Translations under genes and position numbers: made by a program | Notes under the pieces: model-generated | Databases searched by the model: none | What the model was told of the DNA's origin: nothing | The model's input: only the letters and a program-made list of their open reading frames with translations | DNA from: Leptospira sp. WS92.C1 | GTDB lineage: Bacteria > Spirochaetota > Leptospiria > Leptospirales > Leptospiraceae | Reading direction: 5' to 3' | DNA length: 64,000 nt | Assembly: GCF_040833975.1 (NCBI RefSeq) | Contig: NZ_CP162130.1 | Coordinates: 1,512,001-1,576,000 of the forward strand | In this document: positions 30,309 through 43,500 of the stretch, piece by piece | Layout: each line of letters opens with the position of its first letter | Position numbering within the stretch: position 1 is the stretch's first letter

Positions 30309-31511
30309 ATGAAAAAGCGATCCTTAATGTTGATTTTTTTGGCAATATTTGTGTTCCTTGGAGTCGGACTTAGTTTTCGTTCCGCTAAAGTTCCTTTTTT
30401 TGTAAGACAGGATTCTCCAAAACCTTTTCCGATTCGAATCGAACTACTGGAACCTTTAAAAGCAGCCTCGGACAGTTGGGGTTTTGTAAAACAATCCGCT
30501 ACTTGGGCGAGAGGAAATTCTCTTTTTATGGACGATCTGATCGCGGGAATCAAAAACAATCCTGCGTTAGTTTCGCTCGCATCTCAACAAACGTTTACGA
30601 CCAACAATTTTCCATTGGGCACCGGAGGCGGGGTTTTTGATCTAAAGCTCAGATTGAATGTTCCCGGAGGAGCGATCGTAGCTGCGTCTTCGGTTTTTAA
30701 CACTCCCAAAACATTCGATCACTATTTCGAGATCAAAGTGGCGGGAACAAACGATATCGCTCTTCAATTTTTTTGGGATGAAAATCCGAGAGATAAAAAT
30801 CAACAAGGCGCTCTGATGATTTACAATCTCAATCGTTTGGCTCCGAGTTTATGGGTTGCGACCGCTACGATTGAAAGTTATGTGTATATGACCGATACTA
30901 CAGACCCTGCTTATGCGGCTTATGATCAAGGACTGATTCAAACGTATTCTTGGTCGGGTCCTCTCGGAAACGACACATTAGGGCTTACCGCGCAGAGAGG
31001 AAGGGTGATTTTGGAAGAGATGGACGGCGGTACCGTTTTCTGTTTTAAAACCGTCGTAAGGATCGATTCGACGGCGAATCTTCCGAATTTCTTTAACAAC
31101 AATACGAACGGCAAAGCTCTTTGTAACGGAGTTGCGGATGAGTATTACAAATTGGCTTACAGTCAAAAGCTGGACGGTGATTTAAATGTAACCGCAAAAG
31201 CCGGTTGGGAAGAAAACGGAGTTACGTCGGTGGCTGCGGGTACGGATGACGGTCTCTGTGGAGTTCCCGGACTTTTGAATTTCGGTCTGTTTCAATTTAA
31301 CGGATGGGTTTCTGATCGAGTTGCCGCTGCGAATATTCCGAGTGACTATGTTCCTGCAACGCGTGTGGGAAATCTCTATTCAAGAATCGGAACCACCGGA
31401 AAGAGCGGAGCGGGGGATCAAAAGGGTGTGGTTTGGGATGATCTTACCAAAGCCGCGATTGACGGTTTGAATACTACGGTTGTTTTTCGAGCCGCTCCGA
31501 TCACTCTCTAA
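30309..31511 (+). CDS. Secreted protein of unknown function, ~400 aa
   Basis: The ATG at 30309 has GGAG nine nt upstream; a GTG at 30300 overlapping the previous stop is less likely. The N-terminus MKKRSLMLIFLAIFVFLGVG is a signal peptide or anchor. The mature protein is beta-rich, with Gly/Thr/Asn-rich segments (LGTGGGVFDLKLRL, TDTTDPAYAAYDQG). It has a few cysteines that could form disulfides (TVFCFK, ALCNG, GLCGVPG). I do not recognise a family. It is expected to be exported and forms a two-gene unit with the small lipoprotein. Confidence 0.72.
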   Translation: MKKRSLMLIFLAIFVFLGVGLSFRSAKVPFFVRQDSPKPFPIRIELLEPLKAASDSWGFVKQSATWARGNSLFMDDLIAGIKNNPALVSLASQQTFTTNNFPLGTGGGVFDLKLRLNVPGGAIVAASSVFNTPKTFDHYFEIKVAGTNDIALQFFWDENPRDKNQQGALMIYNLNRLAPSLWVATATIESYVYMTDTTDPAYAAYDQGLIQTYSWSGPLGNDTLGLTAQRGRVILEEMDGGTVFCFKTVVRIDSTANLPNFFNNNTNGKALCNGVADEYYKLAYSQKLDGDLNVTAKAGWEENGVTSVAAGTDDGLCGVPGLLNFGLFQFNGWVSDRVAAANIPSDYVPATRVGNLYSRIGTTGKSGAGDQKGVVWDDLTKAAIDGLNTTVVFRAAPITL

Positions 31512-31547
31512 GAATTCGATTTGAATCCATCTTTTTTATCGATCTAA

Positions 31548-31582
31548 AATAAAGACCTCCCTTGCGGAGGTCTTTATTTTTT
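31548..31582 (+). terminator. Rho-independent terminator
   Basis: A perfect 13-bp stem (AATAAAGACCTCC / GGAGGTCTTTATT) with a 5-nt loop is followed by T residues. It ends the two-gene secreted-protein unit. Confidence 0.9.
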
Positions 31583-31706
31583 GCCGCAAATTCAAAGAAT
31601 GCGTTTTTTGGAGATCTGAAAGTTTACCGGATTTTCGATTTTGGTATTGGGTGCGAATCTATTTTCTACTTTGCAGATTTTGACCGATTTTCTTTGTAAT
31701 CTTAGA

Positions 31707-32450
31707 ATGAACTTTCAATTTTATACTTTTGAAAAAGCGTTTGTTTCCGGATTTTCTTCGGACGATGTGGATTTGGATGTTTGGCCAAGATTTTTGAATC
31801 AAGATCCGGTCGGAAAGGAATATTATACTTTTATTGTAAATGAATTTGCGTCTTTTCATTGTGTCGCGTTCACTGAAGATCGTAAGATCGCAGGAACCGG
31901 CAAAATTCTCCCCTTTTTTTGGAATGAGAATTTGGCCGATCTTCCCGCCGGTTGGAGCGCCGCGGTTCTTAAAAGCATTCAGGACAATCGGGAAAATAGG
32001 ATCTGCAATTCCGCAACCGCGTGGTCGATCGAGGTACTTCCCGAATTTCGAGGAACCGGATTGTCGCATCGAATTCTTTCTGAACTAAAAAAGAATGCGG
32101 CTCTTCAGAATATTTTCTTTCTTTTTGCCTGCGTTCGTCCTAATCAAAAGGAAAAATTTCCATTTTTATCCATGGACGAATATTTAAAACGAAAGCGAAA
32201 AGACGGGTTTTCGGAAGATCCTTGGATCCGAGTTCATGAAAAGGCCGGAGGAAAACGAATCCGAACCGAAAGCAATTCCATGTTGATCACAGGAGCTATA
32301 GACGATTGGGAAGAATGGACGGGGATCAGATTTCCGAAATCGGGCGAGTTTGTAATTTCGGGAGGTTTAGTCCCGGTCAAAATCGACCGGGAGCAAAATT
32401 TAGGAGAATATATGGAACCAAACGTATGGTTCCAGCATTTCACACGTTAG
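31707..32450 (+). CDS. GNAT-like acetyltransferase
   Basis: From the ATG at 31707 the protein has 247 residues. The acetyl-CoA region is visible as WSIEVLPEFRGTGLSHRIL (beta4-alpha3 with the R-G-x-G-L loop). The second half ends EPNVWFQHF. The substrate is unknown. Its stop overlaps by 3 bp the stop of the convergent desaturase-family gene. I chose the start that gives MNFQFYTFEKAF over an upstream in-frame start at 31641, which adds a Cys/Leu-rich stretch unlike the rest. Confidence 0.68.
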   Translation: MNFQFYTFEKAFVSGFSSDDVDLDVWPRFLNQDPVGKEYYTFIVNEFASFHCVAFTEDRKIAGTGKILPFFWNENLADLPAGWSAAVLKSIQDNRENRICNSATAWSIEVLPEFRGTGLSHRILSELKKNAALQNIFFLFACVRPNQKEKFPFLSMDEYLKRKRKDGFSEDPWIRVHEKAGGKRIRTESNSMLITGAIDDWEEWTGIRFPKSGEFVISGGLVPVKIDREQNLGEYMEPNVWFQHFTR

Positions 32451-33775
32451 GCGGTTCTTCTTAAAATTTCCTGCATCGAATTGGCTTCTTGAGAAACCGC
32501 AAAAAAGGAACGATAACTCAAAAACCAAATCGTAGAAATCACACCCAGAGCGATCACACCCAGTGTTACGTTGAGAGAGCTGGAAAGCGCGTATGCTCCC
32601 GCAATCAAAGTCACCATGCGAATCGGTTCCATAAAAAGAGACCAGCGTTTTCTTTCCAAAATTCCTCCGATCGTAATCAGCGAGATCATCGTAATGGCGC
32701 TGATCACGCTGATGTTAAACCAAGGAAGAGAGTTTACTTTTACGAGCATTCCGAAAGCCAGAACAACGGAGAGGATAAACCAAACCAAAGAATAGATATT
32801 CAAACCTTTGGGAAGTTCTATATCATATTTTCGGAATGTTTTTGGAGATACTTCCGGAATCGGATATTGACCTCCAAGTTCCTGAGGTCTCCAGCCCGGC
32901 ATCGCGAAAAATACTTTGATTTTATCGGACCAGCGAGTGCATTTCCAAGCGAGTTCGATCATTTCCCACCAGTAATGAAGATTTGCCCAAACCGGGTTGA
33001 AACTCTGGAGAGGTTTTACGGTTCCGTAAACGGGTTCTTCGCTTTCCGGTTCGAAGGTACCAAACAATTTGTCAAATAAAATCAGAGTTCCTGCGTGATT
33101 TCGATCGATGTATTTCGGATTGATTCCGTGGTGAACCCTATGATGGGAAGGAGTATTGAAAATCGCTTCGTACCAACGAGGGAGTTTACCCACCGCTTTT
33201 GTATGAATCCAGAATTGATAGATCAGGCTGAGTTGTCCGTTGAGAAGCAAAATGACCGGTGAAAATCCGATCAAAGCCAACGGGAGATAAAAAACCCAGG
33301 TAAAAAGTCCGTGAAGACTGGCCTGTCTCAATGCAACCGTCAGATTGTATTCCTCACTTTGATGGTGCACAACGTGTCCCGCCCAAAGAAAATTTACCTC
33401 GTGACTCAAGCGGTGATTCCAATAATAAGCCAGATCGTATCCTATAAAACACAAGATCCAAACTCCGACCACGAGGATCCAAGCCCAGGTAACGGAGGTC
33501 AACCCGAGGGCGCCCGCCGGAAAGATGGACATCGCTTCTGCCGGCCAGGAGGGGAGATTGAAAATTCTATAATTCTGATAGATATAAATATACGCCGTCA
33601 GAGTGATCGTTTTTGTAAAAACTCCAAACACTTGACTTACGGTTCCCGTAGAAAGGTCGTTGATCGAGTCGTTGAGCCGATAGTGTTTTCGTTTGTGATA
33701 CGCAGAAAATCCCATTTCCATAAAAATGAGTAAAAAGAAGAATGGAATTGCGATCGTAACCAGATTGATTTCCAT
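32447..33775 (-). CDS. Sterol desaturase / fatty acid hydroxylase family protein
   Basis: The protein has 442 residues from the ATG at 33775. The fatty-acid-hydroxylase di-iron histidine clusters are complete: HRLSH, HVVHH and a final HHRVHHG. They lie within the membrane domain at about 125-250, and extra hydrophobic helices follow to the C-terminus. The length is larger than minimal members and like TMEM195/alkylglycerol monooxygenase-type relatives. A lipid hydroxylation or ether-lipid cleavage role at the membrane is plausible. The substrate is unknown. Confidence 0.88.
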   Translation of the reverse strand: MEINLVTIAIPFFFLLIFMEMGFSAYHKRKHYRLNDSINDLSTGTVSQVFGVFTKTITLTAYIYIYQNYRIFNLPSWPAEAMSIFPAGALGLTSVTWAWILVVGVWILCFIGYDLAYYWNHRLSHEVNFLWAGHVVHHQSEEYNLTVALRQASLHGLFTWVFYLPLALIGFSPVILLLNGQLSLIYQFWIHTKAVGKLPRWYEAIFNTPSHHRVHHGINPKYIDRNHAGTLILFDKLFGTFEPESEEPVYGTVKPLQSFNPVWANLHYWWEMIELAWKCTRWSDKIKVFFAMPGWRPQELGGQYPIPEVSPKTFRKYDIELPKGLNIYSLVWFILSVVLAFGMLVKVNSLPWFNISVISAITMISLITIGGILERKRWSLFMEPIRMVTLIAGAYALSSSLNVTLGVIALGVISTIWFLSYRSFFAVSQEANSMQEILRRTA

Positions 33776-33954
33776 AATGCCGCCCAAATTAGTTCTGGTT
33801 TAAAGTTTATTCTTTCAATTCCCGTTCAGTCAATTCAAAAACAAAAAATGAAGTTCTCTTGATCGCGCTTTTATATATCGAGTGTTATGTTAAACGGACA
33901 TGAAGTCGGACTTTTGGAAACGAATTTGCTTTTTTAGGGAATCAATTTTATAGC

Positions 33955-34452
33955 CTATCTCAAACGAGAATAGATCCATTGATCCAAAAAGACTCCATTT
34001 TTAAAAACCGCTTCTCGATTGGTTCCTTCTAAAACGAATCCGTTTTTTTCCAAGGCGCGTGCAGAGGAGGGGCGATTGGAAAAAACCTCCGCGTAGAGTC
34101 TGTGAAGTCCGTGTTCTATATATGCAATATTTATAATATATCTGATCGCTTGGGTAGCGATACCACGATTCCAATAACTTTCTCCGATCCAGTAGCCGAT
34201 TTCTCCGTTAAAACGATATACATCTTCTTTAAAGAGTAGGTTGATCACTCCGATCGCGTTTTCCTCCGCAATGATCGCAAAGGTTTTGGATCCGGAATCT
34301 CGGATACAGGAACGGATAAAATCGATCGCGTCTTGGAGTTGATAGGGAAAGGGAAAAGCCCCTCTCAGACCGGAAAATACGTTCTCCGAATTTGCATGGA
34401 TCGCGAGTGAGGGGGCGTGTGATTCCGAGATCGGTTCCAAACGTATGATCAT
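33955..34452 (-). CDS. GNAT acetyltransferase, RimJ/RimL type
   Basis: The protein has 165 residues. It starts MIIRLEPISESHAPSLAIHA and contains IGYWIGESYWNRGIATQAIRY (acetyl-CoA binding) and NRPSSARALEKNGFVLEG, both diagnostic of the RimJ/RimL N-acetyltransferase group. It stands alone. Possible roles are ribosomal-protein, small-molecule or drug acetylation. Confidence 0.87.
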   Translation of the reverse strand: MIIRLEPISESHAPSLAIHANSENVFSGLRGAFPFPYQLQDAIDFIRSCIRDSGSKTFAIIAEENAIGVINLLFKEDVYRFNGEIGYWIGESYWNRGIATQAIRYIINIAYIEHGLHRLYAEVFSNRPSSARALEKNGFVLEGTNREAVFKNGVFLDQWIYSRLR

Positions 34453-34728
34453 AAAGATATAGGGACGATTGAGAAATCCACACTCCTCTTAAGGATGGAA
34501 AATAATTTCCAAAGACTTCTTTTCAAATCGATTTGAAATTGAAACCCCTTTTTGCAAAAGAAAACGAGCTTGCCGGTTTTATTTTAGTGAGGATTCGAAA
34601 TTTTGATTCAAAGATCGTTTTACCGGTGTTTAGAACTACGTTTTCGGTTTCTTGAAACAATCTCTTGGACGTTGTCCAGAAATTCTTTCCAAAACTTGAC
34701 GAATTCTCCGACAAAAGAAAAATCTGGT

Positions 34729-35794
<1,066 letters not shown>

Positions 35795-36179
35795 TCCAAA
35801 TTAGGATCGTTTTTCTACAGCTTTGAAAGTCGAATCCTGATTGATCCAGCGCAAGGTTGTTGTTCCTAAATCGGAATGTATCGTTTCGGGTTAAAAAATA
35901 AATAATATTTTGATTTTAAATACATTATAAAATTATGATATTATTTTCAAGTCCTGGCATAAAACCTTTTTTCCCGTTATAAACCTTGAAAATCCGCAAA
36001 ATTTCTGGAAGAATCATCGAGCTTTACTTCCCCATTTCCGTTTTTGAGGGGGCCTTGAGTTGCGATATTTTTGTATTTCTAAAGACGCTGATTTGTAATC
36101 AAAATCGTTTTGTAGAGTTCCGAATAAACGTATGTAAATGAGAATGGGTTTCTCTTTTTGTATTAGGAATTCCATTCTC
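35795..36179. other. AT-rich intergenic region
   Basis: No gene or RNA is recognised. The segment 35890-35950 is very AT-rich and probably holds the promoter of the outer-membrane protein gene that follows. Confidence 0.5.
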
Positions 36180-37631
<1,452 letters not shown>

Positions 37632-38125
37632 TTGTAGGATCGAAAATCGATTCCGATTTAAAAAGATCTGTGTTCTCGTATGAGATATGCTTTTTTTGAG
37701 AAAATAAAATCGTTGTTTTGTGAATCATAATATTCTAATTTTTTAAACTATCATTCGATAGATGTCGTTTTGATCTTCGGTTCGATTTGTTTTTCCGGGG
37801 TATCAATTGAGATCCTTTCGAATGTCGAAAATCTACGAACATCGATTTTTTTAAATGTCCCGTTAAAATCAACCCTCTCGAAAAAAGTTCGGCTTTGTTT
37901 GCCGATTCTTATGTTTTTAGGTCGAGAATCCACAATTCCCATTTTTGAAAAAAGGAGTTCCGGTTGAGCCGGATTTGCTAAGTCTATGATGAAGTTTCCT
38001 ATTTAATGTATAATATGATTAAAAAATAAGCAAAATAAAATACTATAATCAATAATTGAACAATAAAATTAAAAATTGCTTGCAAATTAGGCTGAATTTG
38101 AGAAATTCTTGCTGAGGGTATACCC
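37632..38125. other. AT-rich intergenic region, possible minus-strand gene fragment
   Basis: On the minus strand 37751-37942 reads PKNIRIGKQSRTFFERVDF, then KIDVRRFSTFERISID and EKQIEPKIKTTSIE, which looks like a piece of real protein. It has no ribosome-binding site and no family. The right part (37980-38110) is extremely AT-rich. It likely contains the promoter of the ATP-grasp operon. Confidence 0.4.
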
Positions 38126-39550
38126 ATGCTTCTGACCAATTACCAGACAGAATCCTTCTACGATGAAATGTTTTCCCCGGAAGGCGGAATTCGCCAAAGT
38201 TATCATTTTCTAAAATCCAGAATCGAAACCATGGACGACCGGGAGTTGGTTCGAAGAAAATCGAGCGCGGAAAAGGCTCTTCTTTCTTTAGGAATCACAT
38301 TTAACGTATACGGGGATGAAGAAGAGGAAGAGCGGATCATGCCCTTCGATATCATCCCCCGAATTATCACCTCTCACGAATGGAGAAAGTTGGAAGAGGG
38401 GCTCAAACAAAGAACCAAGGCTCTCAACTTATTCATCAACGATATCTATCACGATGAAAAGATCATCAAGGACGGAATTGTTCCCGCCGAATACGTATAT
38501 TCTTCTCCCGGGTATTTGAAAGAATGCAAAGGGATCAATCCTCCGCAAGGAATCTGGATTCATATTTCGGGAACGGATCTGGTGCGAAACGGAGATGGAA
38601 CCGTTCACGTTTTGGAGGACAATCTCAGGTGTCCTTCGGGTGTTTCTTATGTATTAGAAAATCGTGAAGTGATGAAAAAGACATTCCCGGAACTTTTTGC
38701 AAGTCTTTCGGTGCGTCCTACTTACGACTATCCGATCCGGCTCCGCGGAATGTTGGAATCCATGAGCGGTAAATCCAATCCTTCTATCGCGGTTTTGACT
38801 CCCGGGATTTACAATTCGGCATACTACGAACATTCTTTTCTGGCTCAAAAGATGGGTGTTCCTCTCGTGGAAGGAAGCGATCTCACGGTTAAGGATGAGA
38901 AGGTTTATATGAGGACGACCCGCGGACTCAAGGCGGTGGATGTCATCTACAGAAGGATAGACGATTCTTTTCTGGATCCTTTGGTCTTTAATAAGGATTC
39001 TCTTCTGGGAGTTCCGGGTATCTTTGAAGCCTATAAAAAAGGAAACGTAGCGATCGTAAACGCACCCGGCGCCGGTGTGGCCGATGATAAGGTTCTTTAT
39101 ACATTTGTTCCCGCGATGATCAAATACTATCTCGGAGAAGAGGCGATCCTTCCTAACGTGCCCACCTATCTTTGTTCGAACGAAAAGGATCGAAACTACG
39201 TGAAGGAGAATATCGCGAATCTCGTGGTAAAGGCGGCTAACGGAGCCGGAGGATACGGGATGTTGATCGGTCCTCGTTCCAGTAAAAAGGAACAGGATGA
39301 ATTTTGCGATCTGATCGATAAAAACCCCCGGAATTATATCGCACAACCGGTTCTCAGTCTTTCCCGGGTTCCGACCTTGATCGAAGACAAATTGGAAGGA
39401 AGACACGTCGACCTAAGGCCGTTTATTCTCTACGGAGAAGATATCTATGTGATGCCGGGCGGTCTGACTCGTGTGGCTCTGAGAAAGGGATCGCTTGTGG
39501 TCAACTCCTCTCAAGGCGGCGGATCCAAAGATACCTGGGTGATGGGCTAA
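38126..39550 (+). CDS. Circularly permuted ATP-grasp protein (DUF404/DUF407)
   Basis: The protein has 474 residues. N-terminal helical part: FYDEMFSPEGGIRQSYHFL; core: HVLEDNLRCPSGVSYVLENR and LVEGSDLTVKDEKVYMRTT. The ATP-binding elements are VVKAANGAGGYGMLIG (about 367, Lys and Gly loop), GRHVDLRPFIL (about 425) and VNSSQGGGSKDTWVM (about 460), all of the CP-ATP-grasp type 2 family. It should form an amide or peptide bond with ATP. First of five adjacent + strand genes (next start 41 bp on). Substrates are unknown; a peptide-tag or modification role was proposed for such clusters by comparative genomics. Confidence 0.9.
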   Translation: MLLTNYQTESFYDEMFSPEGGIRQSYHFLKSRIETMDDRELVRRKSSAEKALLSLGITFNVYGDEEEEERIMPFDIIPRIITSHEWRKLEEGLKQRTKALNLFINDIYHDEKIIKDGIVPAEYVYSSPGYLKECKGINPPQGIWIHISGTDLVRNGDGTVHVLEDNLRCPSGVSYVLENREVMKKTFPELFASLSVRPTYDYPIRLRGMLESMSGKSNPSIAVLTPGIYNSAYYEHSFLAQKMGVPLVEGSDLTVKDEKVYMRTTRGLKAVDVIYRRIDDSFLDPLVFNKDSLLGVPGIFEAYKKGNVAIVNAPGAGVADDKVLYTFVPAMIKYYLGEEAILPNVPTYLCSNEKDRNYVKENIANLVVKAANGAGGYGMLIGPRSSKKEQDEFCDLIDKNPRNYIAQPVLSLSRVPTLIEDKLEGRHVDLRPFILYGEDIYVMPGGLTRVALRKGSLVVNSSQGGGSKDTWVMG

Positions 39551-39591
39551 GGCTAAAAAGAAAATCACAACACAGAACGGGAGAGGTTGCT

Positions 39592-40533
39592 ATGCTGAGC
39601 AGAGTGGCTGAGTCCGTATATTGGATGAATCGATATATGGAAAGGGCGGAGAATTATTCCCGCTTTATTGACGTAAATTTTCAATTGTCCCTGGATTTAA
39701 ACGAAGACGTAAACAGACAGTGGATGCCCTTGGTTTTTACCACGGGCGATAACGAACTCTTTCAGAAAAAGTTCTCGGAAGCTTCCAAAGAAAATGTGAT
39801 TCACTTTATGACTTTCGAATCGGAGAATCCGAATTCTATTTTAAATTGTTTGATTCGAGCAAGAGAGAATGCAAGGACCATCCGTGAAAATATTTCCACT
39901 CCGATGTGGGAAGTGATCAACGAATTCCATCTGAACTTTAAGACAAAAAAACATTTTTCGGATACGGATCTTTCCTCGCTCAGCGAATTTTTTAAGACGA
40001 TCCGAAATCAATGTCTTTTGTTTTACGGATGCCAGGAAGCGACGATTTCGAGGGACGAGGTTTGGTATTTCGCACAACTCGGAAGATATCTGGAAAGGGC
40101 GGAAAAAACCGCGCGCATCCTGGATATGAAATACTTTATTCTTCTTCCTTCGCACGACGTGGGTTCCAATTTGGATCTGCTTCAATGGCTTTCTCTTTTA
40201 AAATCCACGAGCGCTCATGAAATGTTCAACCGGATGTATCAAAAGATCACACCTACGAACATCGCCGAGTTTTTGATTTTGGACAGACAGTTTCCGAGAG
40301 CGGTCCGTTTTTCCCTAAAAAAAATCTTCGATAGTCTTAAGACATTAAGCGGAACGGCGGAGGATCAGTATTCCTGTGAAGCGGAGAAAAGAGTGGGAGT
40401 TTTATTGTCCGAACTCAGTTATACTTCGGTGGATGAAATTTTCAATTCCGGTATGCACGAATATCTGGATCGGCTTCAGCTTCAGATTAACGGAATTCAC
40501 GATCGTATCGACGAACGTTATTTTCGATTTTAA
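39592..40533 (+). CDS. Alpha-E domain protein (DUF403)
   Basis: The protein has 313 residues and is all helical. The start MLSRVAESVYWMNRYMERAENYSRFIDV is the alpha-E signature (Arg-Val-Ala-Glu...Tyr-Trp...Arg-Tyr-x-Glu-Arg). A second imprint is FAQLGRYLERAEKTARILD near residue 165. The end reads INGIHDRIDERYFRF. GAGAGG precedes the ATG. The domain always accompanies permuted ATP-grasp and transglutaminase genes and is thought to cooperate with the ligase. Its chemistry is unknown. Confidence 0.9.
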   Translation: MLSRVAESVYWMNRYMERAENYSRFIDVNFQLSLDLNEDVNRQWMPLVFTTGDNELFQKKFSEASKENVIHFMTFESENPNSILNCLIRARENARTIRENISTPMWEVINEFHLNFKTKKHFSDTDLSSLSEFFKTIRNQCLLFYGCQEATISRDEVWYFAQLGRYLERAEKTARILDMKYFILLPSHDVGSNLDLLQWLSLLKSTSAHEMFNRMYQKITPTNIAEFLILDRQFPRAVRFSLKKIFDSLKTLSGTAEDQYSCEAEKRVGVLLSELSYTSVDEIFNSGMHEYLDRLQLQINGIHDRIDERYFRF

Positions 40534-40576
40534 TCGATCCATTTCTAAGGTTTGAAATTCAGGCGGAAAATATTTT

Positions 40577-43500
40577 ATGTCTATCCGAGTCGCTCTCACG
40601 CACGAAACGATCTATCAATACGATAGAAAAATCTCCCTTTCTCCTCATGTGATTCGGCTTCGCCCGGCCCCTCATTGTAAAACCACGATCGTTTCGTATT
40701 CCTTAAAGGTGGATCCCGAAAAACAGTTTTTAAATTGGCAACAGGATCCTTTTGGCAACTTTCAGGCGAGGCTTGTGTTTCCGGAAAAAACGGATAAGTT
40801 GAGCGTTCTCGTGGATCTGATCGTGGATATGAAGGTCATCAATCCGTTCGATTTTTTTGTGGAGGAATATTCCGAAAATTATCCTTTCGAATATGAGGAA
40901 ACTCTAAAGTTAGAATTGGCCCCGTATCTGACTCCTTCCGAAAAGGGAAATTTTTTTCAGGCTTATCTGAAAACCTTAAAAGCGGAAGGATTTACAAACA
41001 AAAAAAGAATTATCGATTTTATCGTGGAACTCAATCAGAAGATATCCCGGGACATCGGTTATGTCATCCGGATGGAGCCCGGGGTTCAAACCTGCGAGCA
41101 ATCTCTTGAAAAAAGAACCGGATCCTGTAGAGATTCTTCGTTTTTACTCGTTCAGATTCTAAGACATTTCGGTTTGGCTGCCCGTTTTGTTTCCGGGTAT
41201 CTCATCCAATTGAAAGCGGATCGGACTCCTCATACCGGACCGAAAGGTCCCGATCAGGATTTTACGGATCTTCACGCGTGGGCGGAAGTTTTTTTACCGG
41301 GAGCCGGTTGGGTGGGAATGGATCCCACATCCGGTCTTCTTACGGGAGAAGGACACATTCCGTTAGCCGCAACACCCGAGCCGATGAGCGCAGCTCCCAT
41401 TTTCGGATACACGGATCCCGCCGAAACCAGATTCGATTTTAGAATGCAAGTCCGTCGGATCCAGGAAAGTCCGCGCGTTACTCTTCCGTATACGGATGCT
41501 CGTTGGAAGGAAATTCAAAGAAGGGGAAAGGCACTGGATCATAAGATCCAAGATCTGGGATTGGAAATTTCGATCGGTGGAGAACCTACTTTTATCGCGG
41601 ACGAGGATCGTCAGGGCGCGGAATGGAATCACGAAGCTTTAGGCGAAAGAAAATTAGAACTTTCTAAAGAACTCATGTATCGTCTCAAAAAAGAATTTAC
41701 TACGGGTTCGCTTTTGCAGTTTTCTCAAGGTAAATGGTATCCCGGCGAACCGCTTCCAAGATGGAGTATCGTCTGCTTTTGGAGAAAGGACGGAGTCGAA
41801 CTCTGGAAAGACGAATCTCTTTTTGCAGACGGGCCCGATTCTTTTCCGAAAAAAAAAGTAGAATTGGATTCTCATAAAGCTGCGGAGACGCTGGCTTGCG
41901 CGATCTGCAAAGCTCTGGGGATCGATCTTTCGTATATCATTCCGATGTATGAAGACACTCTCTATTATCTCTGGAAGGAAGGAAATCTTCCTTTTGAGTT
42001 GGAAAAAAAACTTTCCACCCCGTTTGATACTTTGGAAAGACAAAGACTTCTTAAGGTTTTGGACAAAGGGTTTAAAAAAGAAACCGCGTTTGCAATTCCC
42101 ATATATTACAATTATATAAATAACGAATGGGAAAGTTGCACTTGGAATTTTAGAAGGGATCGTTTGTTTTTGATTCCGGGAGATTCTCCTGCGGGACTTA
42201 GAATCCCGTTTTCCACGATTGCGGATCGTTTTAGAGAAATTCCTTATTTTACTTCGATCGAGAAAAAACCGGCGCTTTCTTCTCGAAACATTTTAGACGA
42301 GAAGATTCGCAAACGACTGGATTCTCCACCGAAAACGTTTCCGGAAAAAGAATTACCAATCCAATCCACGCTCGTTGTGGAAGTAAGGGAAGGGGTGCTT
42401 CATCTATTCTTGCCTCCGGTTCCATCCGCGGAAGTTTGGATGGATCTGATCGCAAGCGTGGAGCAGGCGACCCTCGCGTCCGGTTTTCAAATTCGAATCG
42501 AAGGATACGGACCCCCCGTCGACGAAAGGATCGAACTTTTTAAAATCACTCCCGATCCAGGTGTCATCGAGGTAAATCTGCATCCTTCCACTTCGTTTGC
42601 GGAGTTGGAAACGAAAACAAAAATCCTTTATGAGAAGGCGTTGGAAACAAAACTCAGCACGGAAAAGTTTCAAATGGATGGACGTGCGTCCGGAACCGGC
42701 GGTGGAAATCATATTACGGTTGGAGCATTGACTCCGGAAGAAAGTCCATTCTTAAAAAGACCGGATCTTTTACGAAGTTTGGCGACGTATTGGCAACATC
42801 ACCCGTCCTTGTCCTATTTATTTTCCGGTTTGTTTATCGGAACCACGTCTCAGTCTCCTAGAATGGATGAGGGAAGAGAGGAGATTCTTTATGAGTTCGA
42901 ACTCGCTTGCAGACAGGTGGATCATCTGGAAAGCATCCCGCCTTGGCTTGTGGATCGTTTGTTTCGAAATCTTCTTGTGGATATCACGGGCAATACACAT
43001 CGTTCCGAGATATCGATTGATAAGTTGTATTCTCCGGCGGGTGCGACCGGTCGTTTAGGTCTTGTGGAATTTCGCGCGTTTGAGATGCCCCCTCATTACA
43101 AGATGAGCGTGGTTCAACAGATGTTTGTCCTTTCCCTTTTGTGCCGTTTTTGGGAAAAGCCGTATCAACACCCTCCGATTCGGAGAGGGACGGAACTACA
43201 TGATAAATACCTTCTCCCGTTTTATGTTTGGAAGGATTTTAAGGAGGTCTTGACGGATCTTTGTGTCCACGGGTATCCGTTTTACGAAGAAGAATTTATT
43301 CCGTTTTTTGAATTTAGATTTCCTGAATATGGACACATTCAAAAAGGTCCGATCAAAATCGAACTCAGGATGGCTTTGGAACCTTGGAACGTTCTCGGAG
43401 AAGAATCGAATTCTTTCGGCACTTCAAGAGCGGTCGACTCCGCGTTGGAAAGAATTCAGGTTCGAGTGGATGGTTGGACCGAGGGAAGATACGTTCTTTC